Origin: Pseudomonas fluorescens
Lineage (GTDB): Bacteria; Pseudomonadota; Gammaproteobacteria; Pseudomonadales; Pseudomonadaceae
Reading direction: 5' to 3'
Assembly (NCBI RefSeq): GCF_004683905.1
Contig: NZ_CP038438.1
Span: 3,038,001-3,102,000, forward strand
DNA: 64,000 nt
Shown here: positions 1 through 9,983 of the stretch, in pieces
Numbering within the stretch: the first letter of the stretch is position 1
How the letters are laid out: every line of letters starts with the position of its first letter
The notes under the pieces: generated by a model
Told to the model about the DNA's origin: nothing
Seen by the model: the letters and a program-made list of their open reading frames with translations, nothing else
Database searches by the model: none
Translations under genes and position numbers: made by a program

Positions 1-652
1 CGCGCCATTCCAGGTGATCGAGTTGTTCGTCGAGGCTCGACAGTTTGCTGCTGTCGACAAACCAGTCCGCCAACCCGCAGTACAACGCATCGGCCGCGCG
101 AATCTGCACGCCGCTGACGCCCAGATAGATCCCCAGTTCACCGGGAATCCGTGAGAGGAAATAGCTGCCGCCGACATCGGGGAAATACCCGATCGCCACT
201 TCCGGCATCGCCAGCCGGCTCTTTTCGGTGACCACTCGCAGATCCGCGCCTTGGACCAGGCCCATGCCGCCGCCGAGGACGAAACCGTCCATCAAGGCCA
301 GCACCGGTTTGCGGTAATGATGAAGCGTCAGGTCGAGGGCGTATTCCTCGACGAAGAAATCTTCGTGCAGCGTGTCGCCGCTTTTGAAGCTGTCGTACAG
401 CGAACGGATATCGCCACCGGCGCAGAACGCCTTCTCACCGGCACCGCGCAGCACCACGGCGTGCACGCTGGCGTCAGTCGCCCAGGCATCGAGTTGCTGC
501 TGCAACTGACGAACCATGTCGAGGGTGATGGCGTTGAGACCGGCGGGGCGGTTGAGGGTCAGGTGACCGATGTGATTGCGAACCTCGGCCAGCACTTCGT
601 CTGGCGTGGCATCCATGGACGGCGTCCGCGGGGATGAAGCCTGAGCAGTCAT
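1..652 (-). CDS. 3-hydroxyisobutyryl-CoA hydrolase / enoyl-CoA hydratase family (partial, C-terminus outside window)
   Basis: The reading frame starts at the ATG at 652-650 and stays open to the left edge, giving about 217 residues of the N-terminal part. The crotonase fold shows in the segment GAGEKAFCAGGDIRSLY (oxyanion-hole region) and in LGGGMGLVQGADLRVV followed by MPEVAIGYFPDVGGSYFLSR. The GYFPDVGG stretch is typical of 3-hydroxyisobutyryl-CoA hydrolases of valine breakdown rather than of ordinary enoyl-CoA hydratases. The expected product would be 3-hydroxyisobutyrate plus CoA in the cytoplasm. The catalytic C-terminal half cannot be checked here, so a hydratase activity is not excluded. 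Confidence 0.85.
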   Translation of the reverse strand, partial: MTAQASSPRTPSMDATPDEVLAEVRNHIGHLTLNRPAGLNAITLDMVRQLQQQLDAWATDASVHAVVLRGAGEKAFCAGGDIRSLYDSFKSGDTLHEDFFVEEYALDLTLHHYRKPVLALMDGFVLGGGMGLVQGADLRVVTEKSRLAMPEVAIGYFPDVGGSYFLSRIPGELGIYLGVSGVQIRAADALYCGLADWFVDSSKLSSLDEQLDHLEWR

Positions 653-793
653 CACTAACTCCCTGCTTTTATTGTCTTTATTCGAGAAGCTCGCGCGCGA
701 GCGTTGACGGATCGTAACAGTGCAAATTTGCCGTGTACAACCGGGATATGTGCAGGGGGAGTTTGCGTTTTTGCAGCAGGTTGAGGATTGCCT

Positions 794-894
794 TTGTGGC
801 GAGGGAGCTTGCTCCCGCCGGGTTGCGAAGCGGCCCGACACCACGGGTTTACGACTGCTGCGCAGCCGAGCGGGAGCAAGCTCCCTCGCCACAA
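794..894. repeat. REPIN (paired REP palindromes)
   Basis: Two 25-base arms, 794-818 and 870-894, are perfect inverted copies of each other (core GGCGAGGGAGCTTGCTCCC) separated by a GC-rich spacer. This is the REP-doublet arrangement common between genes in fluorescent pseudomonads. It fills most of the gap between the hydrolase and the HPP gene. Confidence 0.85.
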
Positions 895-905
895 TGATGC
901 GGTGG

Positions 906-1595
906 TTATCGGGTGAAGACTTCGCCGATGCTGCGGCGTTTGGCGTGCAGCTCGCTGGCATGAATCAATTGTTCGAGGTCTTCAGGGGTGACGTCGATAA
1001 ACGCTTCCATGTCGGCCAGTGCCAGTTTCAAATCCTCAGCGGTAATGGCCTGGCTATCCACCGGCACCAGTGCCGGCGCTGGCTCGGCCGGGCGTTTCGG
1101 ATAGCGGATGCGCGTCAGGTTGTTGTAGGCCAGCGCGCTGAGCAGCATGCACGCGGCGGCGAGCATCACCGGTTCCATGGCTTTCCAGTCCATGGCGATG
1201 GTGGCCGGATCGGCCAGTACCAGCGTCAGCGCCAGTGCGCCGGCCGGCGGATGCAGGCAACGCAGCCAGCACATCAGGATCAGCGCCATGCCCGCCGCCA
1301 GGCAGGCGCTTCCCAAGGTGCGACCGAGGACGTGGGCCACCAACAGCGCGACCACGCTGGCGCACAGGTAGCCGCCGATGATCGACCAGGGTTGCGCGAG
1401 TGCGCCGGAAGACACGGCAAACAGCAACACGGCCGAGGCGCCCAACGGCCCGATCAGGTGGTACGCGACCTCGATGCCGAACACCTGACTGCACGCCCAG
1501 ACGCTGAACAAGGTGCCCAGCGCCATGCCGATCGCGGCGCGGCTCCATTCGGTGGGGCGGGTGTTGATGGCGGCGGGCAACCAGCGAGCGAGCAT
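906..1595 (-). CDS. HPP family membrane protein
   Basis: A 229-residue protein with four to five hydrophobic segments in its first 170 residues. It contains the family signature LRCLHPPAGALAL, in which the HPP tripeptide gives the family its name. The charged C-terminal tail of about 70 residues is probably cytoplasmic. HPP proteins are integral membrane proteins; some cyanobacterial members have been linked to nitrite transport, but the role here is unknown. The start at 1595 is chosen because an AAGGA sits upstream and because an earlier in-frame start would run through the strong terminator at 1627-1659. Confidence 0.85.
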   Translation of the reverse strand: MLARWLPAAINTRPTEWSRAAIGMALGTLFSVWACSQVFGIEVAYHLIGPLGASAVLLFAVSSGALAQPWSIIGGYLCASVVALLVAHVLGRTLGSACLAAGMALILMCWLRCLHPPAGALALTLVLADPATIAMDWKAMEPVMLAAACMLLSALAYNNLTRIRYPKRPAEPAPALVPVDSQAITAEDLKLALADMEAFIDVTPEDLEQLIHASELHAKRRSIGEVFTR

Positions 1596-1626
1596 GTGAA
1601 TCGGGTCCTTGCAGTAAATTCGGGGC

Positions 1627-1659
1627 AAAAAAAAGGACTTGTCCGTTTCGGAAAGTCCT
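1627..1659 (-). terminator. Rho-independent terminator after the MFS gene
   Basis: Read leftward, AGGACTT-TCCG pairs with CGGA-AAGTCCT around a three-base loop with one bulged base, followed by eight T residues. It lies between the MFS gene stop (1750) and the HPP gene start (1595), so these two genes are probably separate transcription units. Confidence 0.8.
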
Positions 1660-1749
1660 CGAAGCGTTCCAACTATTGGGGGAGGAACGCGCACAGTGTG
1701 CCGTGCAAAGTCGATGCTGACAAATTCATATAAATGCTGCTTCAGTGCA

Positions 1750-2928
1750 TTATTTTTGAATTATCGCCACGCGGCGTCCGCTGACAAAACACAAATACCC
1801 ACCCAGCCCCGCCAGAGCGCTCAGGGCGTAGAACATGCTCGGCGCCGGCGTGTGCATCAGCAGGAACCCGCACATCACCGGACTCAGCGCACCGCCCAGT
1901 GCCGCGAGGTTCTGCGCACCGTAGTAACTGCCGCGCAGCTCTTCGGGAGCGAGGGTGTCGACGAAGAGGAAATCCGCCGGATAGATGATCATCTCGCCGA
2001 GGGTGAAGATGAACATCGCCACGCACCAGCCGACCAGACTGTCGGCCATGCTGAAACCGATCAGGCCGACGATGAACAACGCGGTGCCGCCGGCAATCCA
2101 GAACCGCAGGTGCTCGCGCTTGAGAAAGCGCCCGATCTGGTATTGCAGCAGGATCACCGTGATCGCGTTGCAGGCGAGCAGGGCGGCCATGGTGTCGAGG
2201 GTCTGCTCCTGCGTGTGGGTCACCAGCAGATACTGCGACAGGTACAGGGTGAAGCGCCCGTGAACCAGGGTGCTGAGCAAGCAACCGAGGGTAAACAGGA
2301 TCATCGTGCGGTCGTTTTTCAGGATGATCAGCGTCTTCAGGAAGCTCTGCGGCTGGCTCGCCTGCGACAGCGGGCTGACCTCGCGAGAGACGCCCAGCAG
2401 CAGGAAAACGCTGCCAGCGGCAATTAGCCCCGCGACGATAAACGGCGCTGAAGGCTGAACCCCAGCAATTACCACGCCGATCATCGGGCCGACGGCGTAG
2501 CCAATATTGGTCAGCGTGTAGTTCAGCGAAAACGCCTTGACCCGCTGGCCCACCGGCAGGTTTTCACTGAGCATCGCTTTGGAGCAGATCAGGAACAGCG
2601 CAGAGGCGGTTTCACTGATGATCAACACCAGCGTGACCAGGTACAGATTCTGCGCGAAGGTCAGCAGCATCAGGCCGACACCGCTGGAGAGCATGGTCAG
2701 GATCAACAGCTGACGCTTGTCGAGGCGATCGATGATGTAGCCGCCGTACAGTGACAACAGCGTGGCACTGAACACGGCGATGCCCAACAGCAGACCGACA
2801 TCCTGTGGGTTGAGGCCCAGTTTGTTGCTGAGAAACAAGGTCAGCAGCGGACTGATCAGGGCACGGCTGATGACGATGCTCAGCGAGGTGATCATCAGTC
2901 GGCGGATGAGGCGGGAGTAGGTGGCCAC
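1750..2928 (-). CDS. MFS transporter, MdtH-like
   Basis: A 392-residue protein with about twelve hydrophobic helices and the major facilitator loop GGYIIDRLDKR between helices 2 and 3. Length and the opening SRALISPLLTLFLSNKLGL resemble MdtH-type drug:proton antiporters, but the substrate cannot be read from sequence. The start is uncertain: the first candidate is a GTG at 2928 without a well-placed ribosome site, and an internal ATG at 2895 is possible. A terminator follows the gene. Confidence 0.82.
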   Translation of the reverse strand: MATYSRLIRRLMITSLSIVISRALISPLLTLFLSNKLGLNPQDVGLLLGIAVFSATLLSLYGGYIIDRLDKRQLLILTMLSSGVGLMLLTFAQNLYLVTLVLIISETASALFLICSKAMLSENLPVGQRVKAFSLNYTLTNIGYAVGPMIGVVIAGVQPSAPFIVAGLIAAGSVFLLLGVSREVSPLSQASQPQSFLKTLIILKNDRTMILFTLGCLLSTLVHGRFTLYLSQYLLVTHTQEQTLDTMAALLACNAITVILLQYQIGRFLKREHLRFWIAGGTALFIVGLIGFSMADSLVGWCVAMFIFTLGEMIIYPADFLFVDTLAPEELRGSYYGAQNLAALGGALSPVMCGFLLMHTPAPSMFYALSALAGLGGYLCFVSGRRVAIIQK

Positions 2929-3023
2929 GAGGAGATCAATGTCCTTATTTCAGAATGCGCGGGTGAGCCTTGCCATCCTCACCGGGTCGCGCTCGGCGGT
3001 CAACCTGACACACCGCAAATCCG

Positions 3024-3113
3024 TGTGGGAGCGGGCTTGCTCGCGAAGGGGCCGGCACATCCAGCATCGTTATCAGCGGGCACACCGCCTTCGCGAGCAA
3101 GCCCGCTCCCACA
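3024..3113. repeat. REPIN (paired REP palindromes)
   Basis: Arms 3024-3049 and 3088-3113 are perfect 26-base inverted copies with core GGGAGCGGGCTTGCTCGCG. This is a different REP subtype from the one at 794-894. It occupies the gap between the GNAT and MFS genes. Confidence 0.88.
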
Positions 3114-3132
3114 GAGGGGATTGGCGGTGTTA

Positions 3133-3651
3133 TCAATAGAGGGGCAGGAGCATGGCGCAGCGTCGCTCGGCGGCAAAGCCATGCTCGATTTCTTTCTGCA
3201 GAGCATCGAGCAAATGCGCTTCGTGCTCACCGGGTGCGACTTCCACAAACCCCATCCGCTGATAAAACGGCGCATTCCACGGCACGTCGCGAAACGTGGT
3301 CAGGGTCACGGCGTGCATCTGCTCACGGCGGGCATGTTCAATCGCGGCCAGCAGCAGTTGACGGCCCACGCCTTGTCCCTGAAACGCGAGGCTGACCGAC
3401 AGTTCTTCAATGTGCAGCAAGTTGTCGAAATCCAGCGCGCGGATAAACCCTGCGAGTTGCGCCGAGGTGGTTTCGGCGACCCAGACGTGTGCATTGTCGA
3501 TGGCATGGCGGTGTTGCGCGGCGCTGGCCACGTCGGTGTCGGCAAGCCAGGCGAGGGTCGGATCTGTGCGAAACAGCTCGGCGGCCGAGCGTTCGATGGC
3601 GGGGAGGGCGGCGGCATCATTCTGCCGCGCCCGGCGTACAACAAAACTCAT
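3133..3651 (-). CDS. GNAT family N-acetyltransferase
   Basis: A 172-residue single-domain acetyltransferase. The acetyl-CoA-binding motif A is visible as LSVSLAFQGQGVGRQLL (Q-x-x-G-x-G/A type), and WNAPFYQRMGFVEV is the usual end of the fold. The substrate is unknown; such enzymes acetylate amino acids, drugs or proteins in the cytoplasm. The start at 3651 (MSFVVRRARQ) is preferred because codons upstream belong to the repeat at 3664-3735. Confidence 0.85.
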   Translation of the reverse strand: MSFVVRRARQNDAAALPAIERSAAELFRTDPTLAWLADTDVASAAQHRHAIDNAHVWVAETTSAQLAGFIRALDFDNLLHIEELSVSLAFQGQGVGRQLLLAAIEHARREQMHAVTLTTFRDVPWNAPFYQRMGFVEVAPGEHEAHLLDALQKEIEHGFAAERRCAMLLPLY

Positions 3652-3663
3652 GGTAAAAATCCC

Positions 3664-3735
3664 TGTAGGAGCTGCCGCAGGCTGCGATCTTTTTCCTGAA
3701 AGCGCAAAAGATCGCAGCCTCAATCAGTTCCTACA
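3664..3735. repeat. Dispersed palindromic repeat (TGTAGGAGCTGCCGCAGGCTGCGATC type)
   Basis: Inner arms 3679-3693 and 3706-3720 are a perfect 15-base inverted pair (AGGCTGCGATCTTTT). An outer pair TGTAGGA (3664-3670) and TCCTACA (3729-3735) frames them. From memory this is a common intergenic element of fluorescent pseudomonads. Its right end overlaps the last codon and stop of the neighbouring GT39 gene. Confidence 0.75.
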
Positions 3736-5329
3736 AGGGCTTCAGATACAACAGCACGTAATCGTTCTTGTCGAAACGCCCCGTCAGCACGGGTTGCAGG
3801 CTGGCCAGCGAGGTGCCTTGCAGCGATTGCAGGTCCTTGCTGTCCATCATCAGCCAGGCCGGGGCTTTGAGGGCTTCGAGTTGCTGGACTGTTTCGGTGA
3901 ACTGCGGTTGCAGATCCTGCTCGACGTTGACCATGAACTTGATCGCCTTGGCGTCTTTGCCCATGCCGTGCAGCACCAGCGGGGCCGGGTTCTGCTGCAC
4001 CTGCGCGAAGGCAGCACGACTGAAGGCCTGCGTGTCGTACAGACGTCGCTCTACCGGTTCGAACACCGCGGCATACACCGTCCACAACGCCAATACCGAG
4101 CACAGCGCCAACACTTCGGCCCGCCAGCGCGGGACCATCAGGCGCGACAACGCGAGCAATTGCAGAACGCCGAGCACGACCAGCACCAGGGTGATGCCGT
4201 CCAGCTGCTCGGGAAAACGGCGCTTGGCAACCAGCAGGGCCACCATCAACAGCCCCGGTGTCACCAGCCAAATGCCTTGAATTACCCCACGCAATACGCG
4301 GAACACTCGTCCGTGCAGCACCTGAAACGGGTACGCCGCGATGATCGCCGCCATCGGCAACATCGGCAGCAGGTAACGCGCCTTCTTCGCCTGTGGAATC
4401 GACAGACCGACCATGACGATCAGCCCGGCAGCCGCGCAATATTGCACCAGACGCAACGCCGGGCCGCGCTGATGCGGTTTGCTCAGCCAGGTCGCGGCCA
4501 ACGCCAGGATCGCCAGCGGATACGCCAGTGCGTAATTGCCCATCGAGCTGGTGAAGTAATACAGCGAACCGCTGACGCCTTCGCTGCCGTCCATGCGCCC
4601 CATGAACTGCATGCGGATCACGTCCTGCAGGAAGGCTTCGCCACCGCTGAGTTTCGCCAGCCACAACAGCAGGCTGACACACGCTGCGAGTAACACAGAA
4701 GCGATCACGCCGAACACGAAGAGGCGTTTCCACTCACGGTTGAGCAGGTAGTAACTGCAGAGCATGCCGGTCGGTACCACCAGGCCGATAGGCCCGCGAA
4801 TCCCGAAGCCCAGCAACAACAGGACAAAGATCAGCGGCCAGCGCCGGCGCGAGCCGAAGTGGTCGTGCGCGTAACCCAGATAAAACACCGACAGCGCCAC
4901 GGCGGCGAGCATCAGGTCTTGCGACACCGCGCGCACTTCGGTGACAAAGGTGCTGGTGAGCATCAGCAGCGCAATACTGATCAGCGCCCAGCGCTGCGAA
5001 TGCACCGCCAGCAAGCGATACATCAACGTCACGATCACGCCGCCGGCAATGGCGCTCGGCAGCCATGCCGTCAGGGTGTTGATCGCGCCGAAGGGCAACG
5101 ACAACAACCAGATGAACAGCGTCGAGAGCGCTGAATAGTCGGCGTAAGGTTGACCGTATGTGGTCGGGAATACCGTTGGCCCGTGTCGCAACATTTCCTG
5201 GGCAAACAGTACGAACCGTGAATCGAAGCCAATGGGAGCCTGTCCGTAAACCCCGGCGATAAACAACAGCAGTGCCAGCAGCCCTGCGATCAGGGACTGC
5301 CGGCGGATGACAGGCGACAACGTGATCAA
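3731..5329 (-). CDS. ArnT-like glycosyltransferase family 39 membrane protein (arn operon, last gene)
   Basis: A 532-residue multi-spanning protein with the layout of GT39/PMT lipid-linked sugar transferases: an N-terminal helix, then a periplasmic loop with an acidic residue (IGFDSRF) where ArnT has its catalytic aspartate region, many helices, and a soluble C-terminal domain. It would move a sugar from an undecaprenyl carrier to an envelope acceptor at the periplasmic face. It overlaps ugd by four bases and is the ninth gene of the arn operon. It is much less like ArnT than the gene at 7453, so the donor or acceptor may differ. The stop codon lies in a dispersed repeat. Confidence 0.8.
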   Translation of the reverse strand: MITLSPVIRRQSLIAGLLALLLFIAGVYGQAPIGFDSRFVLFAQEMLRHGPTVFPTTYGQPYADYSALSTLFIWLLSLPFGAINTLTAWLPSAIAGGVIVTLMYRLLAVHSQRWALISIALLMLTSTFVTEVRAVSQDLMLAAVALSVFYLGYAHDHFGSRRRWPLIFVLLLLGFGIRGPIGLVVPTGMLCSYYLLNREWKRLFVFGVIASVLLAACVSLLLWLAKLSGGEAFLQDVIRMQFMGRMDGSEGVSGSLYYFTSSMGNYALAYPLAILALAATWLSKPHQRGPALRLVQYCAAAGLIVMVGLSIPQAKKARYLLPMLPMAAIIAAYPFQVLHGRVFRVLRGVIQGIWLVTPGLLMVALLVAKRRFPEQLDGITLVLVVLGVLQLLALSRLMVPRWRAEVLALCSVLALWTVYAAVFEPVERRLYDTQAFSRAAFAQVQQNPAPLVLHGMGKDAKAIKFMVNVEQDLQPQFTETVQQLEALKAPAWLMMDSKDLQSLQGTSLASLQPVLTGRFDKNDYVLLYLKPL

Positions 5330-6705
5330 GCGACGTCCGCAGTGTTAGGCCACTGCTGCAGCGGGATCGGCAGTTTGCGCGAATCGCCTCGGCCGATCGG
5401 GAAGTACTTGAAGCCGTTGCGTGCCAGACGCTCGGCGTCGTACAGGTTGCGGCCGTCGAAGATCACCGGGGCTTTCAGACGCTGCTCGATCAGGTCGAAA
5501 TCCGGCGCCTTGAACTGCTGCCATTCGGTGCAGATGATCAGCGCATCGGAACCCGCCAGCACCGATTCCGGAGTGCCCATCAGCATCAGTTTTTCTTCGT
5601 TCGGATACAGATGCTGGGTTTCCTGCATCGCTTCCGGGTCGAACGCGCGAACGCTGGCGCCAGCGGCGAACAACGAATCGAGCAGTACACGGCTCGGCGC
5701 GTCGCGCATGTCGTCGGTGTTTGGCTTGAACGCCAGGCCCCACAGGGCGAAGGTCTTGCCGCGCAGATCACCTTTGTAGAACGCATTGATGCGGTCGAAC
5801 AGCTTGTGCTTCTGCCGCTCGTTGATCGCTTCGACCGCTTGCAGCAGGTCGCTGGAGCAATGCGCCTGTTCGGCACTGTGGATCAGCGCGCGCATGTCTT
5901 TCGGGAAGCACGAACCGCCGTAACCGCAGCCTGGGTAGATGAAGTGGTAACCGATGCGCGTGTCGGCACCGATGCCCTGACGGACTGACTCGATGTCGGC
6001 GCCCAGGTGTTCGGCCAGTTCGGCGATCTGGTTGATGAAGCTGATCTTGGTCGCCAGCATGCAGTTGGCGGCGTATTTGGTCAGCTCGGCGCTGCGCAGG
6101 TCCATGAACATGATGCGGTCATGGTTGCGGTTGAACGGCGAGTACAGGTCGCGCATCACATCGCGCACTTCGTCACCTTCGCAGCCGATGACGATGCGGT
6201 CCGGACGACGGCAGTCGGACACCGCCGAACCTTCCTTGAGGAATTCCGGGTTGGAGACGATATCGAACTGCAGCTCACGACCGGCCTTGTCCAGTGCGGC
6301 TTGAATGTGTGCACGCAGGGTGTCGCCGGTGCCGACCGGCACGGTGGATTTCTCCACCAGGATCAGCGGCTGCTCACGGTGGCGCGCCACGGCGTCACCT
6401 ACCGACAGCACGTATTTCAGATCGGCCGAGCCGTCTTCGCTGGACGGTGTACCGACGGCGATGAACGCAACACGACCGTGCTGTACGGCAAGTTTTTCAT
6501 CGGAGGTGAAATGCAGGCGGCTGGAGTCCAGGCCTTCGCGCACCAGGCTCGACAGGCCCGGTTCGAAGATGCTGACGTGACCCTGACGCAGCAGTTCGAC
6601 TTTCTTCTGATCGATGTCCATACACACGACGTCGTGACCGACTTCGGCCAACACGGCGGCCTGCACCAGGCCGACATAACCGCTACCAAATACTGTGATT
6701 TTCAT
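5326..6705 (-). CDS. ugd: UDP-glucose 6-dehydrogenase
   Basis: A 459-residue enzyme that oxidises UDP-glucose to UDP-glucuronate with two NAD+, the first committed step towards UDP-4-amino-arabinose. The NAD-binding glycine motif is at residues 7-12 (GSGYVG). The catalytic cysteine is Cys266 in [13 protein letters not shown]. The C-terminal UDP-binding domain ([17 protein letters not shown]) is complete. It overlaps arnF and the GT39 gene by four bases each, so it is co-translated with the pathway that uses its product. Confidence 0.97.
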   Translation of the reverse strand: MKITVFGSGYVGLVQAAVLAEVGHDVVCMDIDQKKVELLRQGHVSIFEPGLSSLVREGLDSSRLHFTSDEKLAVQHGRVAFIAVGTPSSEDGSADLKYVLSVGDAVARHREQPLILVEKSTVPVGTGDTLRAHIQAALDKAGRELQFDIVSNPEFLKEGSAVSDCRRPDRIVIGCEGDEVRDVMRDLYSPFNRNHDRIMFMDLRSAELTKYAANCMLATKISFINQIAELAEHLGADIESVRQGIGADTRIGYHFIYPGCGYGGSCFPKDMRALIHSAEQAHCSSDLLQAVEAINERQKHKLFDRINAFYKGDLRGKTFALWGLAFKPNTDDMRDAPSRVLLDSLFAAGASVRAFDPEAMQETQHLYPNEEKLMLMGTPESVLAGSDALIICTEWQQFKAPDFDLIEQRLKAPVIFDGRNLYDAERLARNGFKYFPIGRGDSRKLPIPLQQWPNTADVA

Positions 6706-7115
6706 GGAGCACTCCTGAATTCGGGCGCACGAGACGGACGAGTGTTAATAGTGATGACCCCGAGCATGACCAGTGCCACGCCCAGCGATTTAGTGAAACT
6801 GAACGATTCGTTGAACAGCGGCAGACTGGCCGCCAGCAGGTACACCAGCGCGTAGCTGATGCTCAATAGTGAATAAGCCCGGCCCAACGGCAGATCGCGC
6901 AATGCCGCGAGCCAGCAGAGCATCGACAGGGCGTAGGCGAAAATCGCCGCCAGCACCACGGCCATTGCCGACAGATCGACACTGCCGGCGCTCAGCGCCG
7001 TCAGCCATTGTTCCGGTTGTGGCAGGCGCGTCATGCTCCAGCGCATGCCCAGTTGGGCGCCACTGACCAGCATTACGCTGCCCAGAGCAAAACCGATTCC
7101 ACGAGCCTGGTTCAT
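6702..7115 (-). CDS. arnF: Aminoarabinose-phosphoundecaprenol flippase subunit ArnF
   Basis: A 137-residue EamA/SMR-like protein with four hydrophobic helices. With ArnE it is thought to flip undecaprenyl-phosphate-aminoarabinose to the periplasmic side of the inner membrane. The start at 7115 ([13 protein letters not shown]) overlaps the arnE stop by four bases, as throughout this operon. Assignment rests on size, topology and position between arnE and ugd. Confidence 0.92.
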   Translation of the reverse strand: MNQARGIGFALGSVMLVSGAQLGMRWSMTRLPQPEQWLTALSAGSVDLSAMAVVLAAIFAYALSMLCWLAALRDLPLGRAYSLLSISYALVYLLAASLPLFNESFSFTKSLGVALVMLGVITINTRPSRAPEFRSAP

Positions 7116-7456
7116 GACTGTTGCCCCAGCAAAACCACGCCGCCGATCACCAGCGCCACGCCCAGCCAATGCTGGCGGTCGATGGGCTCGCGAAAGACGA
7201 AGCGGGCAATCAGGGTGATCAGCACGAAGTTGAGGCTGAGCATCGGGTAAGCGATGCCCACTTCAAGACGTTGCAACACCAGCAGCCAGACCAGTAGCCC
7301 GCTACCCAGCGAAAACAGCGCCAGCCACAACCACGGCGAACGCAGTTTGGCGGCCCACGACGACTCAACGCCGCGCCAGCTCTCCACGGCGAATTTCTGC
7401 GCGACTTGCCCCAGGCACGTCAGCAGACACGCCGTCAGTAACAGCAACCAGCTCAT
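7112..7456 (-). CDS. arnE: Aminoarabinose-phosphoundecaprenol flippase subunit ArnE
   Basis: A 114-residue four-helix small multidrug resistance-like protein ([22 protein letters not shown]), the partner of ArnF. The ATG at 7456 overlaps the arnT stop by four bases. The C-terminal [20 protein letters not shown] is the usual last loop and helix of EamA-type proteins. Confidence 0.93.
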   Translation of the reverse strand: MSWLLLLTACLLTCLGQVAQKFAVESWRGVESSWAAKLRSPWLWLALFSLGSGLLVWLLVLQRLEVGIAYPMLSLNFVLITLIARFVFREPIDRQHWLGVALVIGGVVLLGQQS

Positions 7457-9102
7457 GACGGATCCTTGGGCAGCACCATGATCACCAGATTGCCCGATTC
7501 GTAACGGGTACCGTCCTTGGGCAACAGGTCCAGCTCTTCGAGCTCGTCCTGGCCCTTGACGCGCATCAGCACACCGACCGATCCGCTGCGGCGCGCTTCG
7601 CGTACCCATTGTTGAACGTTGTCCTTGGTGAGTCGGCGCTCGGCGCCTTCCGGGTAGGAAAGACCGTATTTGAGTTCGCCGACCGTGTTGTACAGCGCGA
7701 CCTCCGGTTGTTTCATGCGCCAGGCCAGCGCTGCCGCCGCGCCCAGATCATTGCTCAGCAGGTGCGTGGTGCCGGACAGTTCGGTGACGTGGTGGCGGAT
7801 GAACTGATCCGGGGTTTTGTTGGCCACCACCGATTTGGGCAACGCCGCCGGCAGGATCCCGGCCAGTAACAGACTGCCCAGCGCCGGTGCCGCCCAGCAC
7901 TGCAACGGCAGGAACGCTTGCGCCAGGTTGGCGATGATCCAGCCGATCAGGGCGATGAACACCAGCACCAGGCTGTGCAGTTCGTGGTCGTACACCGGTT
8001 TGTTCAGTTGCAGGTAAACCAGTGCGATCAGCGTGACCACACCCAGCAGCAGGTTCAGCAGACCGTTGATCCCCAGTGCCCGACCTTGTTCCAGACGCAA
8101 GCGATCAGCCAGCGCATTACCCAGCAGCAGTGCCAATGGCAACAGGCACGGCAGAATGTAGGTCGGCAGCTTGCCGTTGCTCAGGCTGAAAAAGCCCAGC
8201 GGCAACCACAACCACAACAACAGAAAGACCATGTTCGGCTGGGCCCGGGTTTGCCAGGCTTGCTTGAACGCGGTCGGCAACAGGCCAACCCACGGCAGAC
8301 TGAATGCCACCAGCAGCGGCAAGTAGAACCACCACGGTGCATCGTGCTGCGCATCGTCACCGGCAAAGCGCCGGATGTGTTCGTGCCAGAAGAAGAACCG
8401 CCAGTAATCCGGTTCCTGTGCGTGCACCGCCAGCGCCCACGGCAAGCTGACGATGATCGCGATGGCGATCGCCACCGGACCGAACACCAGTAGTTCACGC
8501 CAGCGTTTCTGCCAGAGCATCCACGGCAACGCGATCAGTACTGGCAGCAACCAGGCGAGAAAGCCCTTGGTCATGAAACCCATGCCGCAGGCCAGCCCCA
8601 GCAGCGCCCAGGCGCCCAGCCGTTGCCCGGTGCTTTTGCTGTCGAGCGCAAACCACAGCGCCACCAGACTCAGGTTGACCCAGAAGGTGAATTGCGGATC
8701 GAGGTTGGCGTACCCGGCCTGACCGGCGACGACGGTGAAGCTCATATAGAGCAGGGCGCAGACGAAGCTCTTGCGCGGATCGTTCCATAACCTGCGCGCG
8801 ACCAGGTAGGCCAGCAGCACACTCAAAGCCGTGCTGAGTGCCGACGCGAAGCGCACGCCGAACAGGTTCTGTCCGAACAATTCCTGGCCGATGGCGATCA
8901 TCCAGTAGCCGGCAATCGGTTTCTCGAAATACCGCAACCCCATGAAATGCGGCGACACCCAATTGCCACTGAGCAGCATGTCCTGGCTGATCTGTGCGTA
9001 GCGGGTTTCGTCGGGGATCCACAGGCCATGGGTGCTCAACGGCAACAGATAGGCCAGCAGACAGAGGCCGACCAACAGCGGCAGTGCCCAGCGTCTGGTC
9101 AT
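7453..9102 (-). CDS. arnT: Undecaprenyl phosphate-aminoarabinose:lipid A transferase (operon copy)
   Basis: A 549-residue GT39 membrane enzyme that transfers 4-amino-4-deoxy-L-arabinose from its undecaprenyl carrier to lipid A phosphates, lowering binding of polymyxin and cationic peptides. The catalytic loop [10 protein letters not shown] lies after the first helix, followed by the conserved [12 protein letters not shown] and the large loop [14 protein letters not shown] soluble C-terminal domain ends the protein. By eye it is roughly two-thirds identical to a second ArnT at 20845-22566. Confidence 0.95.
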   Translation of the reverse strand: MTRRWALPLLVGLCLLAYLLPLSTHGLWIPDETRYAQISQDMLLSGNWVSPHFMGLRYFEKPIAGYWMIAIGQELFGQNLFGVRFASALSTALSVLLAYLVARRLWNDPRKSFVCALLYMSFTVVAGQAGYANLDPQFTFWVNLSLVALWFALDSKSTGQRLGAWALLGLACGMGFMTKGFLAWLLPVLIALPWMLWQKRWRELLVFGPVAIAIAIIVSLPWALAVHAQEPDYWRFFFWHEHIRRFAGDDAQHDAPWWFYLPLLVAFSLPWVGLLPTAFKQAWQTRAQPNMVFLLLWLWLPLGFFSLSNGKLPTYILPCLLPLALLLGNALADRLRLEQGRALGINGLLNLLLGVVTLIALVYLQLNKPVYDHELHSLVLVFIALIGWIIANLAQAFLPLQCWAAPALGSLLLAGILPAALPKSVVANKTPDQFIRHHVTELSGTTHLLSNDLGAAAALAWRMKQPEVALYNTVGELKYGLSYPEGAERRLTKDNVQQWVREARRSGSVGVLMRVKGQDELEELDLLPKDGTRYESGNLVIMVLPKDPS

Positions 9103-9983
9103 GCGCCTTGCACTCCCAGCCAGCCTTCACGGCCTTCGAGCACACCGCGTTGCACGCGGCCCACGGGCAGGGTGTTGAAAAACTCGGGCAACAAGTCGCC
9201 CAAGGGTTTGAAGTCAATGTTGCGCTGGCGTGCATCGGCCAGCAATTGACGAAAGTCCTGAGCCATCAGAATCCCTTCTACTTCGGCATGAATGGTGTAG
9301 ACGTTGAGTGCTTGCGCCTGGAACCGGTCGAGGATGAAGGCGTTGAAGTCCTTCGCCGCCACGTGCGGGCCGACGACTTCGTCGAAGGTCGGCAGGTCCA
9401 CCGGAATCTGCGGAGTGCCCAGCGAACCGTCCGCCAGCAGCGGACGGAACAGGCTCTGCCCGCGGCAATCGCTGTTATAGCGAAAGCCGAAGGTCTGCTT
9501 GGCCTCGATCACGCGCTCGTCCGCACGCCAACCGGCGGCGGCCGAACACTGGATCTTTTCGCCGAGGATGTCGCTCAAGGTGTCGACGCCGCGCCGGATC
9601 TGTTCGATCAGTTGCGCGTCGCTCCAGCGCCCGGCGTTGGCCTGCCAGCCATGGTGATCCCAGGCGTGCAGGCCGACTTCGTGACCGGCGTCCCGGGCCT
9701 GACGCATCAGGTGCCCGAGATCACGGCCAATCGGTTTGCCGGGCCAGGCAGTGCCGGCCAGCAAAATGTCCCAGCCGTAGAGGCCGGCAGCGTTGGAGCG
9801 CAGCATTTTCCAGAGGAACTGCGGGCGGATCAGGCGCCACAGATGTCGACCCATGTTGTCCGGGCCGACACTGAAGAAAAACGTTGCCTTGACCTGCGCC
9901 TCGTCGAGCATCTCCAGCAACCGCGGCACACCTTCACGGGTGCCACGGTAGGTGTCGACATCGATACGAAGACCTGCCTGCAT
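9099..9983 (-). CDS. arnD: 4-deoxy-4-formamido-L-arabinose-phosphoundecaprenol deformylase
   Basis: A 294-residue NodB/polysaccharide-deacetylase family enzyme. The metal-binding aspartate motif is RIDVDTYRG near the N-terminus, and HAWDHHGWQ carries the metal-binding histidines. It removes the formyl group from the lipid-linked sugar, making the intermediate ready for flipping. Its ATG overlaps the last base of the arnA stop codon (TAATG), so the two are translationally coupled. Confidence 0.95.
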   Translation of the reverse strand: MQAGLRIDVDTYRGTREGVPRLLEMLDEAQVKATFFFSVGPDNMGRHLWRLIRPQFLWKMLRSNAAGLYGWDILLAGTAWPGKPIGRDLGHLMRQARDAGHEVGLHAWDHHGWQANAGRWSDAQLIEQIRRGVDTLSDILGEKIQCSAAAGWRADERVIEAKQTFGFRYNSDCRGQSLFRPLLADGSLGTPQIPVDLPTFDEVVGPHVAAKDFNAFILDRFQAQALNVYTIHAEVEGILMAQDFRQLLADARQRNIDFKPLGDLLPEFFNTLPVGRVQRGVLEGREGWLGVQGA

